Positions 35,811 to 45,213 of a DNA stretch of 64,000 bases are shown piece after piece. The position numbers and the translations under genes are program-made. The notes beneath the pieces are model-generated. The model made no database searches and was not told the origin of the DNA. It saw nothing but the letters and a program-made list of their open reading frames with translations. Within the stretch, counting starts at the first letter, position 1; every line of letters starts with the position of its first letter. This stretch comes from Reinekea forsetii. Lineage in GTDB: Bacteria; Pseudomonadota; Gammaproteobacteria; Pseudomonadales; Natronospirillaceae. The DNA is taken from the NCBI RefSeq assembly GCF_002795845.1, contig NZ_CP011797.1:3138001-3202000 (forward strand). The letters are read 5' to 3'.

Positions 35811-36007
35811 GGGTTGTCCTTTACTGATGAGGATACCGACCTGGCGCCAGATCCTATTGTCGTAATATGAGTGTCATAATATCACAGAGCCTTTCATTCT
35901 TATCCATAGGCCTTATAGGGACATTAGGCACACCCCAGTAGGCGAGAGTTTCCCTAACTGGGCGGATTTCCGGTTGACTTGCCCGATCTTTCGCTGTCAA
36001 ATCCGCG

Positions 36008-36097
36008 TTCGTTCATACGGAATGCGGTGTAAAACCGCAGCGGTCGCGCCACTGTAATTGACAGTTCTTGGGTCATCAGCCAGAAGACGTGAACGAA
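36008..36097 (+). ncRNA. Cobalamin (B12) riboswitch
   Basis: The core GGAATGCGGTGTAAAACCGC and the B12 box GCGCCACTGTAA (36047-36057) match the conserved cobalamin riboswitch. The later CAGCCAGAAGAC corresponds to the conserved GCCAGxxxAC element. An outer stem of 8 perfect pairs, TTCGTTCA (36008-36015) with TGAACGAA (36090-36097), closes the structure. The btu start at 36142 with its AGGAG lies 34 bases later, so adenosylcobalamin binding probably hides the ribosome binding site; no terminator hairpin was seen. Confidence 0.9.
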
Positions 36098-36141
36098 ACA
36101 AACCCTATTTTATTACTGTACGCGCCATACAGGAGATTCAG

Positions 36142-37071
36142 ATGCCTTTAAATTTGACTATAGTTGCAGTTTTTGCAATTTTTTTCTTCGCCGGGCCAAT
36201 TAGCGCCGAGACGGCCTACCCCATTAGCCGTATCGATGGCATGAATAAGACGATAAGGCTGGAGCGTGAACCGCAAAATATATCCTCCAAAACTCTCTTT
36301 ACCGATGAGGTCCTAACCGCCATTCTGCCGAGCAACCGCCTGACCAGCATCACCAGTCTAGCCAGTGATCCAAATTACTCCAATATTGCCGATCGCCTGC
36401 CCAAGGGCGTGGCCCAGCTCGATTTTTACGTTGAGCCGATCCTCAACAACTTTCCCGACCTGGTCTTTGCCGCCAACTGGAGCGAGATCAACAAGGTCAC
36501 TCAGCTGCGCCAAGCCGGCATCCAGGTTTATCTGGTTAATACCCCCTTTACTTTGGCGGCGATCGAAGCTGAAATTACCAAGCTGGGCGAGCTGCTCAAT
36601 CGCAGCACGCAGGCAGCTGACTTGATTGCTAACATGCAAGGCGACCTAGCCTCACTGGCCGAACAAAAGGCGGCCATCGAACGGCAACAATGGGTTGCTC
36701 TGGACTATAACAGTTGGGGTACCGCTAGTGGTGCAGACACTACTTGGCAGGCCATTCTAGATGGCGTGGGCCTGATCAACGGCACAGCCCCTTATGAGCA
36801 GGGTGACTTTGGTCAGGTCGCCATGTCGAAAGAATTGATCATCAAGATCGACCCCGACGTCCTCTTCTTGCCCGGCGGCCTCTATGGCGCAGATCCGGCC
36901 AGCAATACCTTTTACCAACAAGTTATTAACGACCCGGCCCTGGCAGATGTGCAGGCGGTTAAAAATCGACGGGTCTATGAAATTCCAGGCGCACTGCGCG
37001 GCACCTACAGTCACCATATAGTTCGCACAATTCGCTATGTCAGCGACCAACTCAGCCACGATCTACCATAG
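36142..37071 (+). CDS. btuF: Cobalamin-type ABC transporter substrate-binding protein (BtuF-like)
   Basis: 309 residues from ATG 36142 (AGGAG at 36131-36135); longer in-frame starts lie inside the riboswitch. A signal peptide ends near PISA. The helical-backbone metal-receptor fold shows LFTDEVLTAILPSNRLTSIT, FPDLVFAANWSEINKVTQLR and IIKIDPDVLFLPGG, typical of class III binding proteins for corrinoids and ferric siderophores. The riboswitch argues for cobalamin or cobinamide. A permease and ATPase follow directly; the outer-membrane receptor BtuB is not in the window. Confidence 0.82.
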   Translation: MPLNLTIVAVFAIFFFAGPISAETAYPISRIDGMNKTIRLEREPQNISSKTLFTDEVLTAILPSNRLTSITSLASDPNYSNIADRLPKGVAQLDFYVEPILNNFPDLVFAANWSEINKVTQLRQAGIQVYLVNTPFTLAAIEAEITKLGELLNRSTQAADLIANMQGDLASLAEQKAAIERQQWVALDYNSWGTASGADTTWQAILDGVGLINGTAPYEQGDFGQVAMSKELIIKIDPDVLFLPGGLYGADPASNTFYQQVINDPALADVQAVKNRRVYEIPGALRGTYSHHIVRTIRYVSDQLSHDLP

Positions 37072-37081
37072 GCGGCCGGCA

Positions 37082-38122
37082 ATGTTAGGCATGTTTCGAC
37101 CCACCTTGATCGCTGCATTACTAGCCAGTGGCCCCCTCCTCTTGCTGGCCTATCTGGCACTGGGCGCCGTGGCGTTGCCGATCGGTGAGCTGCTGTCCGT
37201 GATCAAGTATGCCTTGTTGGGCGACCTCGATAGTGCGCGCGAGCTGTTTCCGCGCACCAGCGCCATCCTGCTGCACATTCGCCTACCACGAGCTTTGGCT
37301 GGGCTATTGGCGGGCAGCAGCCTGGCTATAGCCGGCGCGGCGATGCAGGGCTTATTTCGAAATCCGCTGGCCAGCCCCGATATATTGGGCATCAGTGCCG
37401 GCAGCAGCCTGGGCGCCGTCTTGGCCATTACCACCGGCACCGCGCTGCTCCATCCATTGGTTTTACCGGCCTACGCCATCGTCGGCGCCTTAATCAGTGC
37501 GGCCCTGATCTACGCCCTAGCGTTGCGCTCGGAGGCGGGCCAGCAATTGCTGTTTATCATCTTGGCTGGACTGGCCTTATCCAGCCTGCTCACCGGCGCC
37601 ACCTCTGCGGCCCTGTTGCTCGCCGAACAATATGAGATCAGCCAGTTTATTTTTTGGACCATGGGCGGACTGGAAGGCCGGATGTGGCCGCATGTACTCT
37701 GGCCGGCACCCTTTTTAATACTCTTTGGCAGCCTGCTGATCCGCCTGGCCAAGGCTTTGGATTTGATTTCCTTGGGGGAAGAAAATGCCCACGGCATGGG
37801 GCTCGATGTCGAACAGACGCGCCGCCGCACCCTGATTCTCTGTTCCGTGGTGACCGCCCTAGCCATCGCAATTGCCGGACCCATTGGCTTTATCGGCCTG
37901 ATGGTGCCGCATCTGGTGCGGCTACTGTTTGGCCCCAATCACCGCTTACTATTGCCCCTATCTGCCTTTATCGGCGCCTGGCTGGTACTGGCCGCCGATC
38001 TGATCGGTCGCACCCTAATAGCGCCCCATGAGATCAAGGTCGGCATTATCACCGCCGTGCTCGGTGGCAGTTACTTTATTTTCCTAATAGTTCGGTTACA
38101 GCGACAGGGGAAACTGGCATGA
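37082..38122 (+). CDS. btuC: Cobalamin-type ABC transporter permease (BtuC/FecCD family)
   Basis: 346 residues with about ten membrane helices. Family motifs include RLPRALAGLLAGSSLAIAGA, AMQGLFRNPLASPDILGISAG, GPIGFIGLMVPHLVRLLFGP and GRTLIAPHEIKVGIITAVLGG. The start at 37082 has a weak ribosome binding site; ATG 37091 is a possible alternative. The stop overlaps the start of the ATPase gene by 4 bases (ATGA). By family it forms a homodimeric channel for vitamin B12 or ferric chelates. Confidence 0.88.
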   Translation: MLGMFRPTLIAALLASGPLLLLAYLALGAVALPIGELLSVIKYALLGDLDSARELFPRTSAILLHIRLPRALAGLLAGSSLAIAGAAMQGLFRNPLASPDILGISAGSSLGAVLAITTGTALLHPLVLPAYAIVGALISAALIYALALRSEAGQQLLFIILAGLALSSLLTGATSAALLLAEQYEISQFIFWTMGGLEGRMWPHVLWPAPFLILFGSLLIRLAKALDLISLGEENAHGMGLDVEQTRRRTLILCSVVTALAIAIAGPIGFIGLMVPHLVRLLFGPNHRLLLPLSAFIGAWLVLAADLIGRTLIAPHEIKVGIITAVLGGSYFIFLIVRLQRQGKLA

Positions 38123-39369
38123 ACGCGCCGCTCTTATCGGTCCAAAAGCTCGGCTTTTATCGCCAAGATCGGGCCCTATTGCGCGACCTCAGCTTTGCCC
38201 TGGAACCGGGCGAACTGGTCGGTGTAATCGGCCCCAATGGCGCGGGTAAAAGTACCCTATTGAAGCTCTTGGTCGATTATCACCAACCGACCGAAGGGCA
38301 CATTAGTCTATCGGATACGCCCTTGGCGTCGTTGAGCCATCCCGAACGCGCCCGACGCATCAGTTATATGGCACAACATTCGGCCCCGTCGTTACCCTTT
38401 CTAGTGCGCGATGTCATCGCCCTCGGCGCCCACAGTCGGCAGGCGAGTCAGATCCCGTCAGCCCAGGTGCTACGCAACGACGTGGCCGAACTGGCCGAGC
38501 AACTTGAATTGACCCATCTGCTCGACCGAAAGCTCACCGAGCTGTCTGGGGGTGAGAATCAGCTGGTCCAGTTTGCTCGTATCCTGATGCAACAGGCCCC
38601 GCTGATGTTGTTGGATGAGCCCACCGCCAGCCTGGATATCGGCCATGAAGCGCAACTCATGAACCTGTTGCGGCGCCATTGCGAGCACCAACATTCCGCC
38701 TTGGTGGCCATTCATAATTTAAATATTGCCGCGGTATTTTGTGACCGCTTGCTGCTCTTGGACAAGGGGCGATTGATTGCCAGCGGTACGCCGGAGCAGG
38801 TGATCACCCAGGCCAATATGGCCCAACTGTATCAACAGCAGGTCACGGTCAGCCAACATCCGGTGACCGGCACGGTCACAGTACTGCCGGTAAAACAGGC
38901 ACCCATAGCGGTGCCCCTGCATGTTCATCTGATCGGTGGGGCAGGCAGTACGGTCGCCTTGGCGCGTTGGTTGTTGCAACGCGGCGTCACGGTGAGCGGC
39001 GGCATCGGTCATGAACAGGACTCCGACACCGACTTCTGGACGGCCACCGGTATGCGCCATATTGCGGTGCCCGCCTTCGCCCCAATCGATCAAGACGCGA
39101 TCGACCAGGCCCAGGCCATGGTTGAATCGGCCGATCTGACTATCGTTTGCGATTTCCCAATCGGCGCTATGAATGAGGGCAACCTGATCCTGGCCGGTCA
39201 CGCCAAACTGCTGTGGTTATTGCAGGAAGACGCTGAAACCGCGCATCAACGCTTTTATAGCGAGGCTCAAGCCAAGGACTTCGCGCAACTGCAACAACAG
39301 GGCGTCCGGCTGACGGCCTTGGCAGCCATCGAACAATTGACCGGACGCATCGGCGAGCTGAGCGCGTAG
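38119..39369 (+). CDS. btuD: Cobalamin-type ABC transporter ATPase with extra C-terminal domain (BtuD-like)
   Basis: 416 residues; typical BtuD/FecE proteins have about 250-270. Residues 1-260 form a complete ATPase: Walker A GPNGAGKSTLL, Q-loop YMAQHS, signature LSGGENQLVQFARIL, Walker B LMLLDEPTASLD and the switch His in IHNLN. Residues 268-416 (LHVHLIGGAGSTVALARWLL; GIGHEQDSDTDFWTATG; MVESADLTIVCDFPIGAMNEG) are an added alpha/beta domain with a glycine-rich loop after the first strand. Similar tails appear on some corrinoid-type ATPases, but I know of no assigned function. It is last in the riboswitch-controlled operon. Confidence 0.85.
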   Translation: MNAPLLSVQKLGFYRQDRALLRDLSFALEPGELVGVIGPNGAGKSTLLKLLVDYHQPTEGHISLSDTPLASLSHPERARRISYMAQHSAPSLPFLVRDVIALGAHSRQASQIPSAQVLRNDVAELAEQLELTHLLDRKLTELSGGENQLVQFARILMQQAPLMLLDEPTASLDIGHEAQLMNLLRRHCEHQHSALVAIHNLNIAAVFCDRLLLLDKGRLIASGTPEQVITQANMAQLYQQQVTVSQHPVTGTVTVLPVKQAPIAVPLHVHLIGGAGSTVALARWLLQRGVTVSGGIGHEQDSDTDFWTATGMRHIAVPAFAPIDQDAIDQAQAMVESADLTIVCDFPIGAMNEGNLILAGHAKLLWLLQEDAETAHQRFYSEAQAKDFAQLQQQGVRLTALAAIEQLTGRIGELSA

Positions 39370-39505
39370 CACAGCAAAGACCTGCACAGGGCTATACTGA
39401 AAATGACACGGGGACATATCTTTCCGCCTCGATAGCCCTATAATCACTCTTTTTCGACCGGCGCTGCATTGCTTGCAACGCCCATGTTAGAAGGATGCCC
39501 TGCGC

Positions 39506-40849
39506 TTGGCCGACGAATTTTTGAATCCAGTTGACGACACCATTGATGTACAGAGCCAGGAGCAGGAAATGCTCATTGGCAGGATGTTGGTGCATCAAGA
39601 ATTTGACGACGTCGCGTTAATCCTTGAATCGTTGCCGCTCGATAAACGGCTCGAGCGCTGGGCAAAAATACCGACCGCCAGTCGTCTAAACATTCTTGTG
39701 GTAATGCGCGGCGATCCGCGTGAAACATTGCTCGACGCCATGTCACTCGACGAGCTGGATGCCTTATTCCAAGAGATGGACGCCGAGGATCTGGTTGAGT
39801 TGGCCGACTCCTTGCCGAATCGCTTGGTCGATCGGGCTTTACAGGCAATGGATTCCAAGCAGCGCCAATATTATGAAGGGGCGCAAAAATACGCCGATGA
39901 GCTGGCCGGGCACTGGGTCGATCACAATCAACTTATCTTGCCGCAAAACGCCAAGGTGCGGGATGGTTTGCGCCTGTTGCGGCGAGAACTTCCCGACCAT
40001 GTCGACGCCGTCTTCCTGATCAATAGGGCTGGGCATTTTTCCCGCGCGGTCCATATCGGCGATATTATCGGCGCCCCCGACCATGTGCCCTTAACCGACC
40101 TGAGTGAGCCAGACCCGCACGAATTTTTAGTGATTGCGGCATCCGACAGCGCCGTCGACGCGGCCTTTCGGGTCCAGAAGAGTGGCTACTCAGCCCTACC
40201 CGTGGTCGATGCCCAGGGTCTGCTGCTGGGCCGCATGGATGTACGCACGGCCAGTGAAATCGTCAATGAGTATTACGAAGGTCAGATCATGGCCGGCGCC
40301 GGTATGGATGAAGATGAGGATCTGTTCTCGCCGGTGGTCACCAGCGCAAAGAACCGCGCTTTTTGGCTCGGCATCAATCTGTTAACGGCCTTCGCCGCCT
40401 CTTGGTTTATCGGCCTCTTTACCATCACATTGCAGGAAATTGTCGCCTTAGCGGTTTTGATGCCGATTGTCGCCAGTATGGGCGGGATCGCCGGTAGCCA
40501 AACCCTCACCCTGATCATTCGCGGTTTGGCGCTCGGCCAAGTGACCAAAGACAACCGCCGCGCGCTGCTTAAAAAAGAGCTCAGCGTGGGCGGTTTGAAT
40601 GGCATTATCTGGGCCATCACCGTGGGTATCATCGTTTCGATCTGGTTTGCCAATCCGATGATTGGCGTGGTGATTGCCCTGGCCATCCTGGTGAACATTT
40701 GCGCCGGTGCGCTGTCCGGCGTGGTCATCCCGATCGTGCTCAGTAAACTCAAATTGGATCCGGCCCTATCGGGCTCGGTGGTGCTGACCACGGTCACCGA
40801 TATAGTCGGCTTTGTCGTCTTCTTAGGTTTGGGATCGTTAATTCTATGA
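39506..40849 (+). CDS. mgtE: Magnesium transporter MgtE
   Basis: 447 residues, normal MgtE length. It appears to start at TTG 39506 with AAGGA ten bases upstream; the nearby ATG 39495 is out of frame. The N-terminal superhelical domain has MSLDELDALFQEMDAEDLVEL. A CBS pair (DHVPLTDLSEPDPHEFLVIA; GYSALPVVDAQGLLLGRM) precedes five membrane helices with LMPIVASMGGIAGSQTLTLI, close to the pore motif. It is a Mg2+ channel gated by cytoplasmic Mg2+. The stop overlaps the next gene by 4 bases. A TATACT element near 39393 may be its -10. Confidence 0.93.
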   Translation: MADEFLNPVDDTIDVQSQEQEMLIGRMLVHQEFDDVALILESLPLDKRLERWAKIPTASRLNILVVMRGDPRETLLDAMSLDELDALFQEMDAEDLVELADSLPNRLVDRALQAMDSKQRQYYEGAQKYADELAGHWVDHNQLILPQNAKVRDGLRLLRRELPDHVDAVFLINRAGHFSRAVHIGDIIGAPDHVPLTDLSEPDPHEFLVIAASDSAVDAAFRVQKSGYSALPVVDAQGLLLGRMDVRTASEIVNEYYEGQIMAGAGMDEDEDLFSPVVTSAKNRAFWLGINLLTAFAASWFIGLFTITLQEIVALAVLMPIVASMGGIAGSQTLTLIIRGLALGQVTKDNRRALLKKELSVGGLNGIIWAITVGIIVSIWFANPMIGVVIALAILVNICAGALSGVVIPIVLSKLKLDPALSGSVVLTTVTDIVGFVVFLGLGSLIL

Positions 40850-41646
40850 CATACCCTGATATACCGCACGGCCAAGCAATAGACCGTGAAACGGCCAGAT
40901 CGGCGGCGGCCCTCCTATTAGCGGGGCGCGCCACCCAACAACCCATGGCCCGCTTACCCGATGCCATTCGACCGCACAGTCTGGCGGCGGCACTGGCCAT
41001 TCAGCGCGAGGTAATTGCTCAGCAGTCCGATGCCGTCGCCGGTTGGAAATGCGCGCTGCCCAGTAAGGATAAACTGGTGCTGGCGCCGATTTTCGCGCGC
41101 ACCGTTTTTCGCGGCTCGACCTGCACAGTAGAGCCCGAACAAGGACGCGCCCTGGTTGAGCCGGAAATTGCCTTTGTGCTGGGCGCTGATTTACCGGCAC
41201 GCGCGGCCGCCTATACTCCAGCCGAGATCGATGCCGCCGTAGGCAGCTGCCATATGGCATTGGAATTGGTGCAACAGCGTTACGCCGGCGATGCCCAGGT
41301 TGGCTTTCTCGATCAATTGGCCGATGGCCTGCTCAACCAGGGTTTGTTTTTGGGTCCGGTTATTGACCGTGTCGCGGCTTACCAATGCATGACCATGACC
41401 ATCCGCTTTGAACTGCCGGAGCAGACCCAATCCTTGGCTGGCGTGCACCCGAATGAATTGCCGCAACGGCCGCTCTATTGGTTGGTCAATTATCTCAGCC
41501 AGAGCGGTGTCGATTTGAGCGCCGGCCAGGCCATTATCACCGGCACCTATGCCGGGCTGATTGAGATGCCGCTGGCGACACCGATTCAGCTGCACTATCA
41601 GGGTTTGGGCCAGTGCGGCCTGACGATCGAAGCGCGATCGCGCTAG
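40846..41646 (+). CDS. 2-keto-4-pentenoate hydratase family (FAH superfamily) protein
   Basis: 266 residues. It shows AVAGWKCALPSKDKLVLAPI, EPEIAFVLGADLPARAAAYT, the acidic metal-binding pattern and VHPNELPQRPLYWLVNYLSQ. The family comprises 2-hydroxypenta-2,4-dienoate hydratases and oxaloacetate/4-oxalocrotonate decarboxylases. No aromatic degradation genes surround it, so the true substrate is unknown. It overlaps mgtE by 4 bases (ATGA), an odd pairing that suggests co-expression by position only. Its stop overlaps the convergent DUF3024 gene by 4 bases. Confidence 0.8.
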   Translation: MTYPDIPHGQAIDRETARSAAALLLAGRATQQPMARLPDAIRPHSLAAALAIQREVIAQQSDAVAGWKCALPSKDKLVLAPIFARTVFRGSTCTVEPEQGRALVEPEIAFVLGADLPARAAAYTPAEIDAAVGSCHMALELVQQRYAGDAQVGFLDQLADGLLNQGLFLGPVIDRVAAYQCMTMTIRFELPEQTQSLAGVHPNELPQRPLYWLVNYLSQSGVDLSAGQAIITGTYAGLIEMPLATPIQLHYQGLGQCGLTIEARSR

Positions 41647-41990
41647 CCGTAAAAGCAACCGTGACTGTCCTCATCGACCAGTTTGATGAAGTCATCTAAT
41701 TGTCGGACGATTGGGTGCGAGTCGTAAGGCACCCATTTCAGATCGGCCCGTTGCCAATAGATCTTCCAGCACTGGTCTTTTTTAACAAATACGGCCTTAG
41801 CCAAGCCGCTTTCAAGCCGAACGGCAGAATCGCGCGGGTCGGCCCGAGTCTCGAACAATTCAACGCTTTGGCCGCTTATTCGATAGTCTATATCGAACTC
41901 ATGACGCAGATGTGCCGCGGGCCGCTTGAGCACTAGGTATTGGTCCAGGACCCGAGCACAACGTTTGAGTTCAAATTCACTGATCGTCAC
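41643..41990 (-). CDS. DUF3024 family protein
   Basis: 115 residues, GTG start with AGGA six bases upstream. The C-terminal block WKIYWQRADLKWVPYDSHPI and VDEDSHGCFYG is characteristic of DUF3024, a small conserved family without known function. No signal peptide or membrane segment. Convergent with the hydratase gene and divergent from the threonine aldolase gene; the 260-base spacer upstream shows no recognised sites. Confidence 0.8.
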   Translation of the reverse strand: MTISEFELKRCARVLDQYLVLKRPAAHLRHEFDIDYRISGQSVELFETRADPRDSAVRLESGLAKAVFVKKDQCWKIYWQRADLKWVPYDSHPIVRQLDDFIKLVDEDSHGCFYG

Positions 41991-42250
41991 CGTGCGTCCT
42001 CCGGGTTAAGTCAGATTCCAATCCTAATTCCAATCGGCCGTTCATGGCAACGCATTTGCTACTGGTTCAGTGCTAGCTTAATGGTCTGAACGGAAAAAAA
42101 ATCGTCGTGGCTCTGGTCGTGGCTCAGGCCGAGCTGCTAATCTATGGCTGATTGGACGGTAGCGTATTTCAAGCTGAATTAGCGATAACATCCGACCGGT
42201 CCCTACCCGCCAGCCCGGCGGTTCAACCAACCCAAGAGAAGGATCTTAGT

Positions 42251-43318
42251 ATGTATTTTGGCAGTGATAATCAAAGTGGCGCATCCGATGCGGTCTTTGC
42301 CGCATTAGCACAGGCGAATCAGGGTATCTCCGCCGCCTATGGCGACGATGAGTGGACCCAACAGGCCGTTCGCGCGATTCAAACTACCTTTGACAGCCCG
42401 GCCGAGGTGTTCTTTGTCAGTACCGGCACGGCAGCGAATGCTCTAGCGCTGGCTTGCATGAGCTCGCCTTGGCAGATCATCCTGTGTCATGCCCAGGCGC
42501 ATATCCTGAATGATGAACTGACCGCGCCGGAGTTTTTTACCGGCGGCGCGCGCATGATTGGGCTCGACGCCGGGCGCGAAAAACTCAGCCTGGAGACCCT
42601 GAGCCAATACCTCAGCCAGGGCTCTGCCCACCCGCCACACAATGCCGAGCCGGCGGTCCTGAGCCTGACCCAGGTCACCGAATCGGGTCAGGTTTACAGC
42701 ATCGAAGAGCTGGCCGCGCTGTGCGCTGTGGCCCATCAACATGGCCTAACCGTCCATATGGACGGCGCGCGCTTTGCCAATGCCGTGGCCGGCTTGAACT
42801 GCCATCCGGCGGCCATCAGCTGGCAGGCAGGAGTCGACGTACTGAGCCTCGGCGCGACCAAAAACGGCGCTCTCAGCGCCGAGGCCATCGTGTTTTTCAA
42901 TCGTCCCCTGGCCGCTAATCTGGTGCCCCTGCGCAAGCGTTCCGGTCACCTAGTGTCTAAAGGCCGTTGGCTTGGGGCGCAATTCAGTGCCTGGCTTAAC
43001 GACGGGCACTGGCTCGAGCTGGCCGCCCATGCCAACCGCATGGCCACCTTGTTGGAACAGGGTATGGCGGCATGCCCGGCCAGCCAGGTCATTTGGCCGG
43101 TCGCCGCGAATGAGGTCTTTGCTATTTTGCCGAGCCCAGTGATCGAACAGCTGCGCGCTCAGGGTGCAGTTTTTTATCAGTGGCCGCGGCATTTTGTGCC
43201 CAGTCACTTCAACCTGAGCGAGCACGATGAGGTGGTCCGACTGGTCACCTCCTTTCGCACCAGCGAAGCAGATGTCACGACCTTCCTCGGCCACCTGAAC
43301 GCCGCCGAGCGAGGCTAA
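42251..43318 (+). CDS. ltaE: Low-specificity L-threonine aldolase
   Basis: 355 residues from ATG 42251, which has AAGGA seven bases upstream; the frame is open another 33 codons 5' but without a binding site. It is a fold type I PLP enzyme: STGTAANALALACM, HAQAHILNDELTAPEFFTGG, VHMDGARFANAV and the PLP lysine in LGATKNGALSAEAIVFF. It cleaves threonine (and allo-threonine) to glycine and acetaldehyde. A 9-bp hairpin without a T-run follows the stop. Confidence 0.9.
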   Translation: MYFGSDNQSGASDAVFAALAQANQGISAAYGDDEWTQQAVRAIQTTFDSPAEVFFVSTGTAANALALACMSSPWQIILCHAQAHILNDELTAPEFFTGGARMIGLDAGREKLSLETLSQYLSQGSAHPPHNAEPAVLSLTQVTESGQVYSIEELAALCAVAHQHGLTVHMDGARFANAVAGLNCHPAAISWQAGVDVLSLGATKNGALSAEAIVFFNRPLAANLVPLRKRSGHLVSKGRWLGAQFSAWLNDGHWLELAAHANRMATLLEQGMAACPASQVIWPVAANEVFAILPSPVIEQLRAQGAVFYQWPRHFVPSHFNLSEHDEVVRLVTSFRTSEADVTTFLGHLNAAERG

Positions 43319-43335
43319 CGCCTGCGTCGGCTCAA

Positions 43336-43358
43336 GGCCGCGATTCCAGATCGCGGCC
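43336..43358 (+). other. GC-rich hairpin after the threonine aldolase gene
   Basis: GGCCGCGAT-TCCAG-ATCGCGGCC is a perfect 9-bp inverted repeat 17 bases after the stop. No T-run follows, so it is at best part of a Rho-dependent terminator or a 3'-end stabiliser. Confidence 0.7.
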
Positions 43359-43501
43359 ACTCTATGGTCCATTGCTTGCGCTCCAGATTGATGCGGCTCA
43401 CGAGTCTTATTATCGGCCCATGGCCGTGACGAAAATCTTGCCTCGACCTTGGTCAAGCACCACGGCATAATCGCCGCTTTCTTGCCTTAGAGTAGTACCC
43501 T

Positions 43502-43891
43502 ATGACCGCACCTATCGATCAGACCCTATTAGCCCAATTGGAAACTCAAGCGTCGGATAAGCGTTACGATTATCTGGTGCAGCAACTGATCGCACGCGGC
43601 GAACTGTGGATCTTGGTTGGCGACGGCGGCAGTGTGTTGTTAAACAGCGATGGCGACGACTGCGTCCCGGTCTGGCCGCACCAAAGCAGCGCGAGCGCTT
43701 GGGTCAAGGACGAGTGGGCCGACTGCACCGTCACCGCCATCAGCCTAAGCGATTGGCAAGCGCGCTGGACCGAGGGTCTGCTGAGCGATGGCCTGAGCCT
43801 GGCCGTCTTTCCCAACCTCGACGAAGAGGCCTTGGTGGTCAGCCCCGATGCCTTTGATGAAGATATTTATGACGCCGTATCGGCACAGTAA
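43502..43891 (+). CDS. DUF2750 family protein
   Basis: 129 residues, soluble and acidic. The pattern RYDYLVQQLIARGELWILVG, VPVWPHQSSASAW and LAVFPNLDEEALVVSPDAF fits DUF2750, a small family of unknown function, often described as immunity-like or regulatory. Stands alone between two hairpins without T-runs (43336-43358 and 43915-43937). Confidence 0.8.
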   Translation: MTAPIDQTLLAQLETQASDKRYDYLVQQLIARGELWILVGDGGSVLLNSDGDDCVPVWPHQSSASAWVKDEWADCTVTAISLSDWQARWTEGLLSDGLSLAVFPNLDEEALVVSPDAFDEDIYDAVSAQ

Positions 43892-43914
43892 CGTAACTTA
43901 TTGAACGCGCCACC

Positions 43915-43937
43915 GGGGCCGCTAATCGGGCGGCCCC
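43915..43937 (+). other. GC-rich hairpin after the DUF2750 gene
   Basis: GGGGCCGC-TAATCGG-GCGGCCCC forms an 8-bp stem 23 bases after the stop, again with no T-run. One of several such structures in this window. Confidence 0.65.
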
Positions 43938-43979
43938 AGTGAGTCCGCCCACCCAGACCTGATCACTACCGATAGAGCC

Positions 43980-45110
43980 ATGCCGATGCCGACCTCGCAA
44001 ACGAACACCAACCCTTTAACTGAACTCAGCGCAGCCACTTTGCCGGCGGCCTTTATTGACCTGCTCGCCCTATTGATGCGCAGTCCATCCGTGGTTGGCG
44101 CAGAGCATTCCTTTTGCCGTGTGCTACAGCGCGAATTGGAAGAGCGCGGCGCTACCGTAACCTGGTATGAAGGGCTACTGGTCGCGCAGGGCAAACAACC
44201 GGATTCTCTCTATCTGGCCGCCCATATGGATCGCCACGGATTAATCTGCACCGGGCCGAATGAATTTCAATTTGCCGCCTTCGTCGCTGGGGCCCGCTCC
44301 GATCTGCTCGGCAATTCGGTCAGTGAACAGTTGATGCGCAAGGTGGTTGACCGCTTTGACGGCGAACAGGTCTATGCCTATGAACCCTGGTCGGGCACCT
44401 ATCGTGGCAAAGGCACCATCCAAGAGGCCCATATTTGCGAATATCGCAACAACCTGATTTTTTCCGTCGCCGGCTTAGAGCATCTTATCGCGGGCACCCC
44501 GGTGGCCTTTCTTGATAAGTTGCGGGTCACCGATGAGGCGTTGGTCGGCCAACTCGATAATGTGCTCACCGTCGCCGCACTGGTCTATTTGTTTGAGTGT
44601 GGCTTTCAAGGTACTGCCTTCTTTACCGCTCAGGAAGAGGCCGGTAAAAGTTGGCGCTATCTGCTGGAGTGGTTTCGTCGTTTCGGCGGTTCGACCAACC
44701 AATTGATCGTAGTCGACACCAGTCCCTTTCCCGATTTCGCCAGCGCCCAACAACAGCAATTGGTGTTGCGCAACAAGGACGCGAACGCCCAATTCAGTGC
44801 CGAACTGACCGCTCAACTGGCGCAAGTTTGCCACCAGCTGGCCATCCCCATTCAATACAAGGACACCTTTGTTGAGGCACAAAATAACCTGCTGGTTGCG
44901 CAGGGCCTGCCACCAGGTTCCTTAGGTTCCACCGAAATGGGGCGAATCATTGCCGCGTCTAAGGGCTTGGTGATTGGCACAACGGTACAGATACCCACAT
45001 CGGGTTATCATACCCTGTCGGAAACGGCACCAAAAGAAGCGGTAGCGGCCTTTCTTAAGGTCATGTCCTATCTGGCCAACGTGCCGGCCAGCGCAGTAAA
45101 TGCTGATTGA
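43980..45110 (+). CDS. M42/M20-type metallopeptidase
   Basis: 376 residues. Candidate metal ligands are spread as in M42 aminopeptidases: His in LYLAAHMDRHGLI, Asp in GQLDNVLTVAAL, Glu-Glu in FFTAQEEAGKSW, Asp in LIVVDTSPF and His in TSGYHTLSETAP. It would remove N-terminal residues from peptides in the cytoplasm; exact specificity is unknown. ATG 43980 and 43986 are both possible, and neither has a strong ribosome binding site. Flanking genes give no pathway clue. Confidence 0.8.
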   Translation: MPMPTSQTNTNPLTELSAATLPAAFIDLLALLMRSPSVVGAEHSFCRVLQRELEERGATVTWYEGLLVAQGKQPDSLYLAAHMDRHGLICTGPNEFQFAAFVAGARSDLLGNSVSEQLMRKVVDRFDGEQVYAYEPWSGTYRGKGTIQEAHICEYRNNLIFSVAGLEHLIAGTPVAFLDKLRVTDEALVGQLDNVLTVAALVYLFECGFQGTAFFTAQEEAGKSWRYLLEWFRRFGGSTNQLIVVDTSPFPDFASAQQQQLVLRNKDANAQFSAELTAQLAQVCHQLAIPIQYKDTFVEAQNNLLVAQGLPPGSLGSTEMGRIIAASKGLVIGTTVQIPTSGYHTLSETAPKEAVAAFLKVMSYLANVPASAVNAD

Positions 45111-45213
45111 TAAGCCTTTAATCGATAAAGACCGGCTTCATTAATCCATTACCCACAGGTTGCCATTGCGACCTGCCACACAGGGGTCCGAACCGGACTC
45201 AAAAGGATAATCC

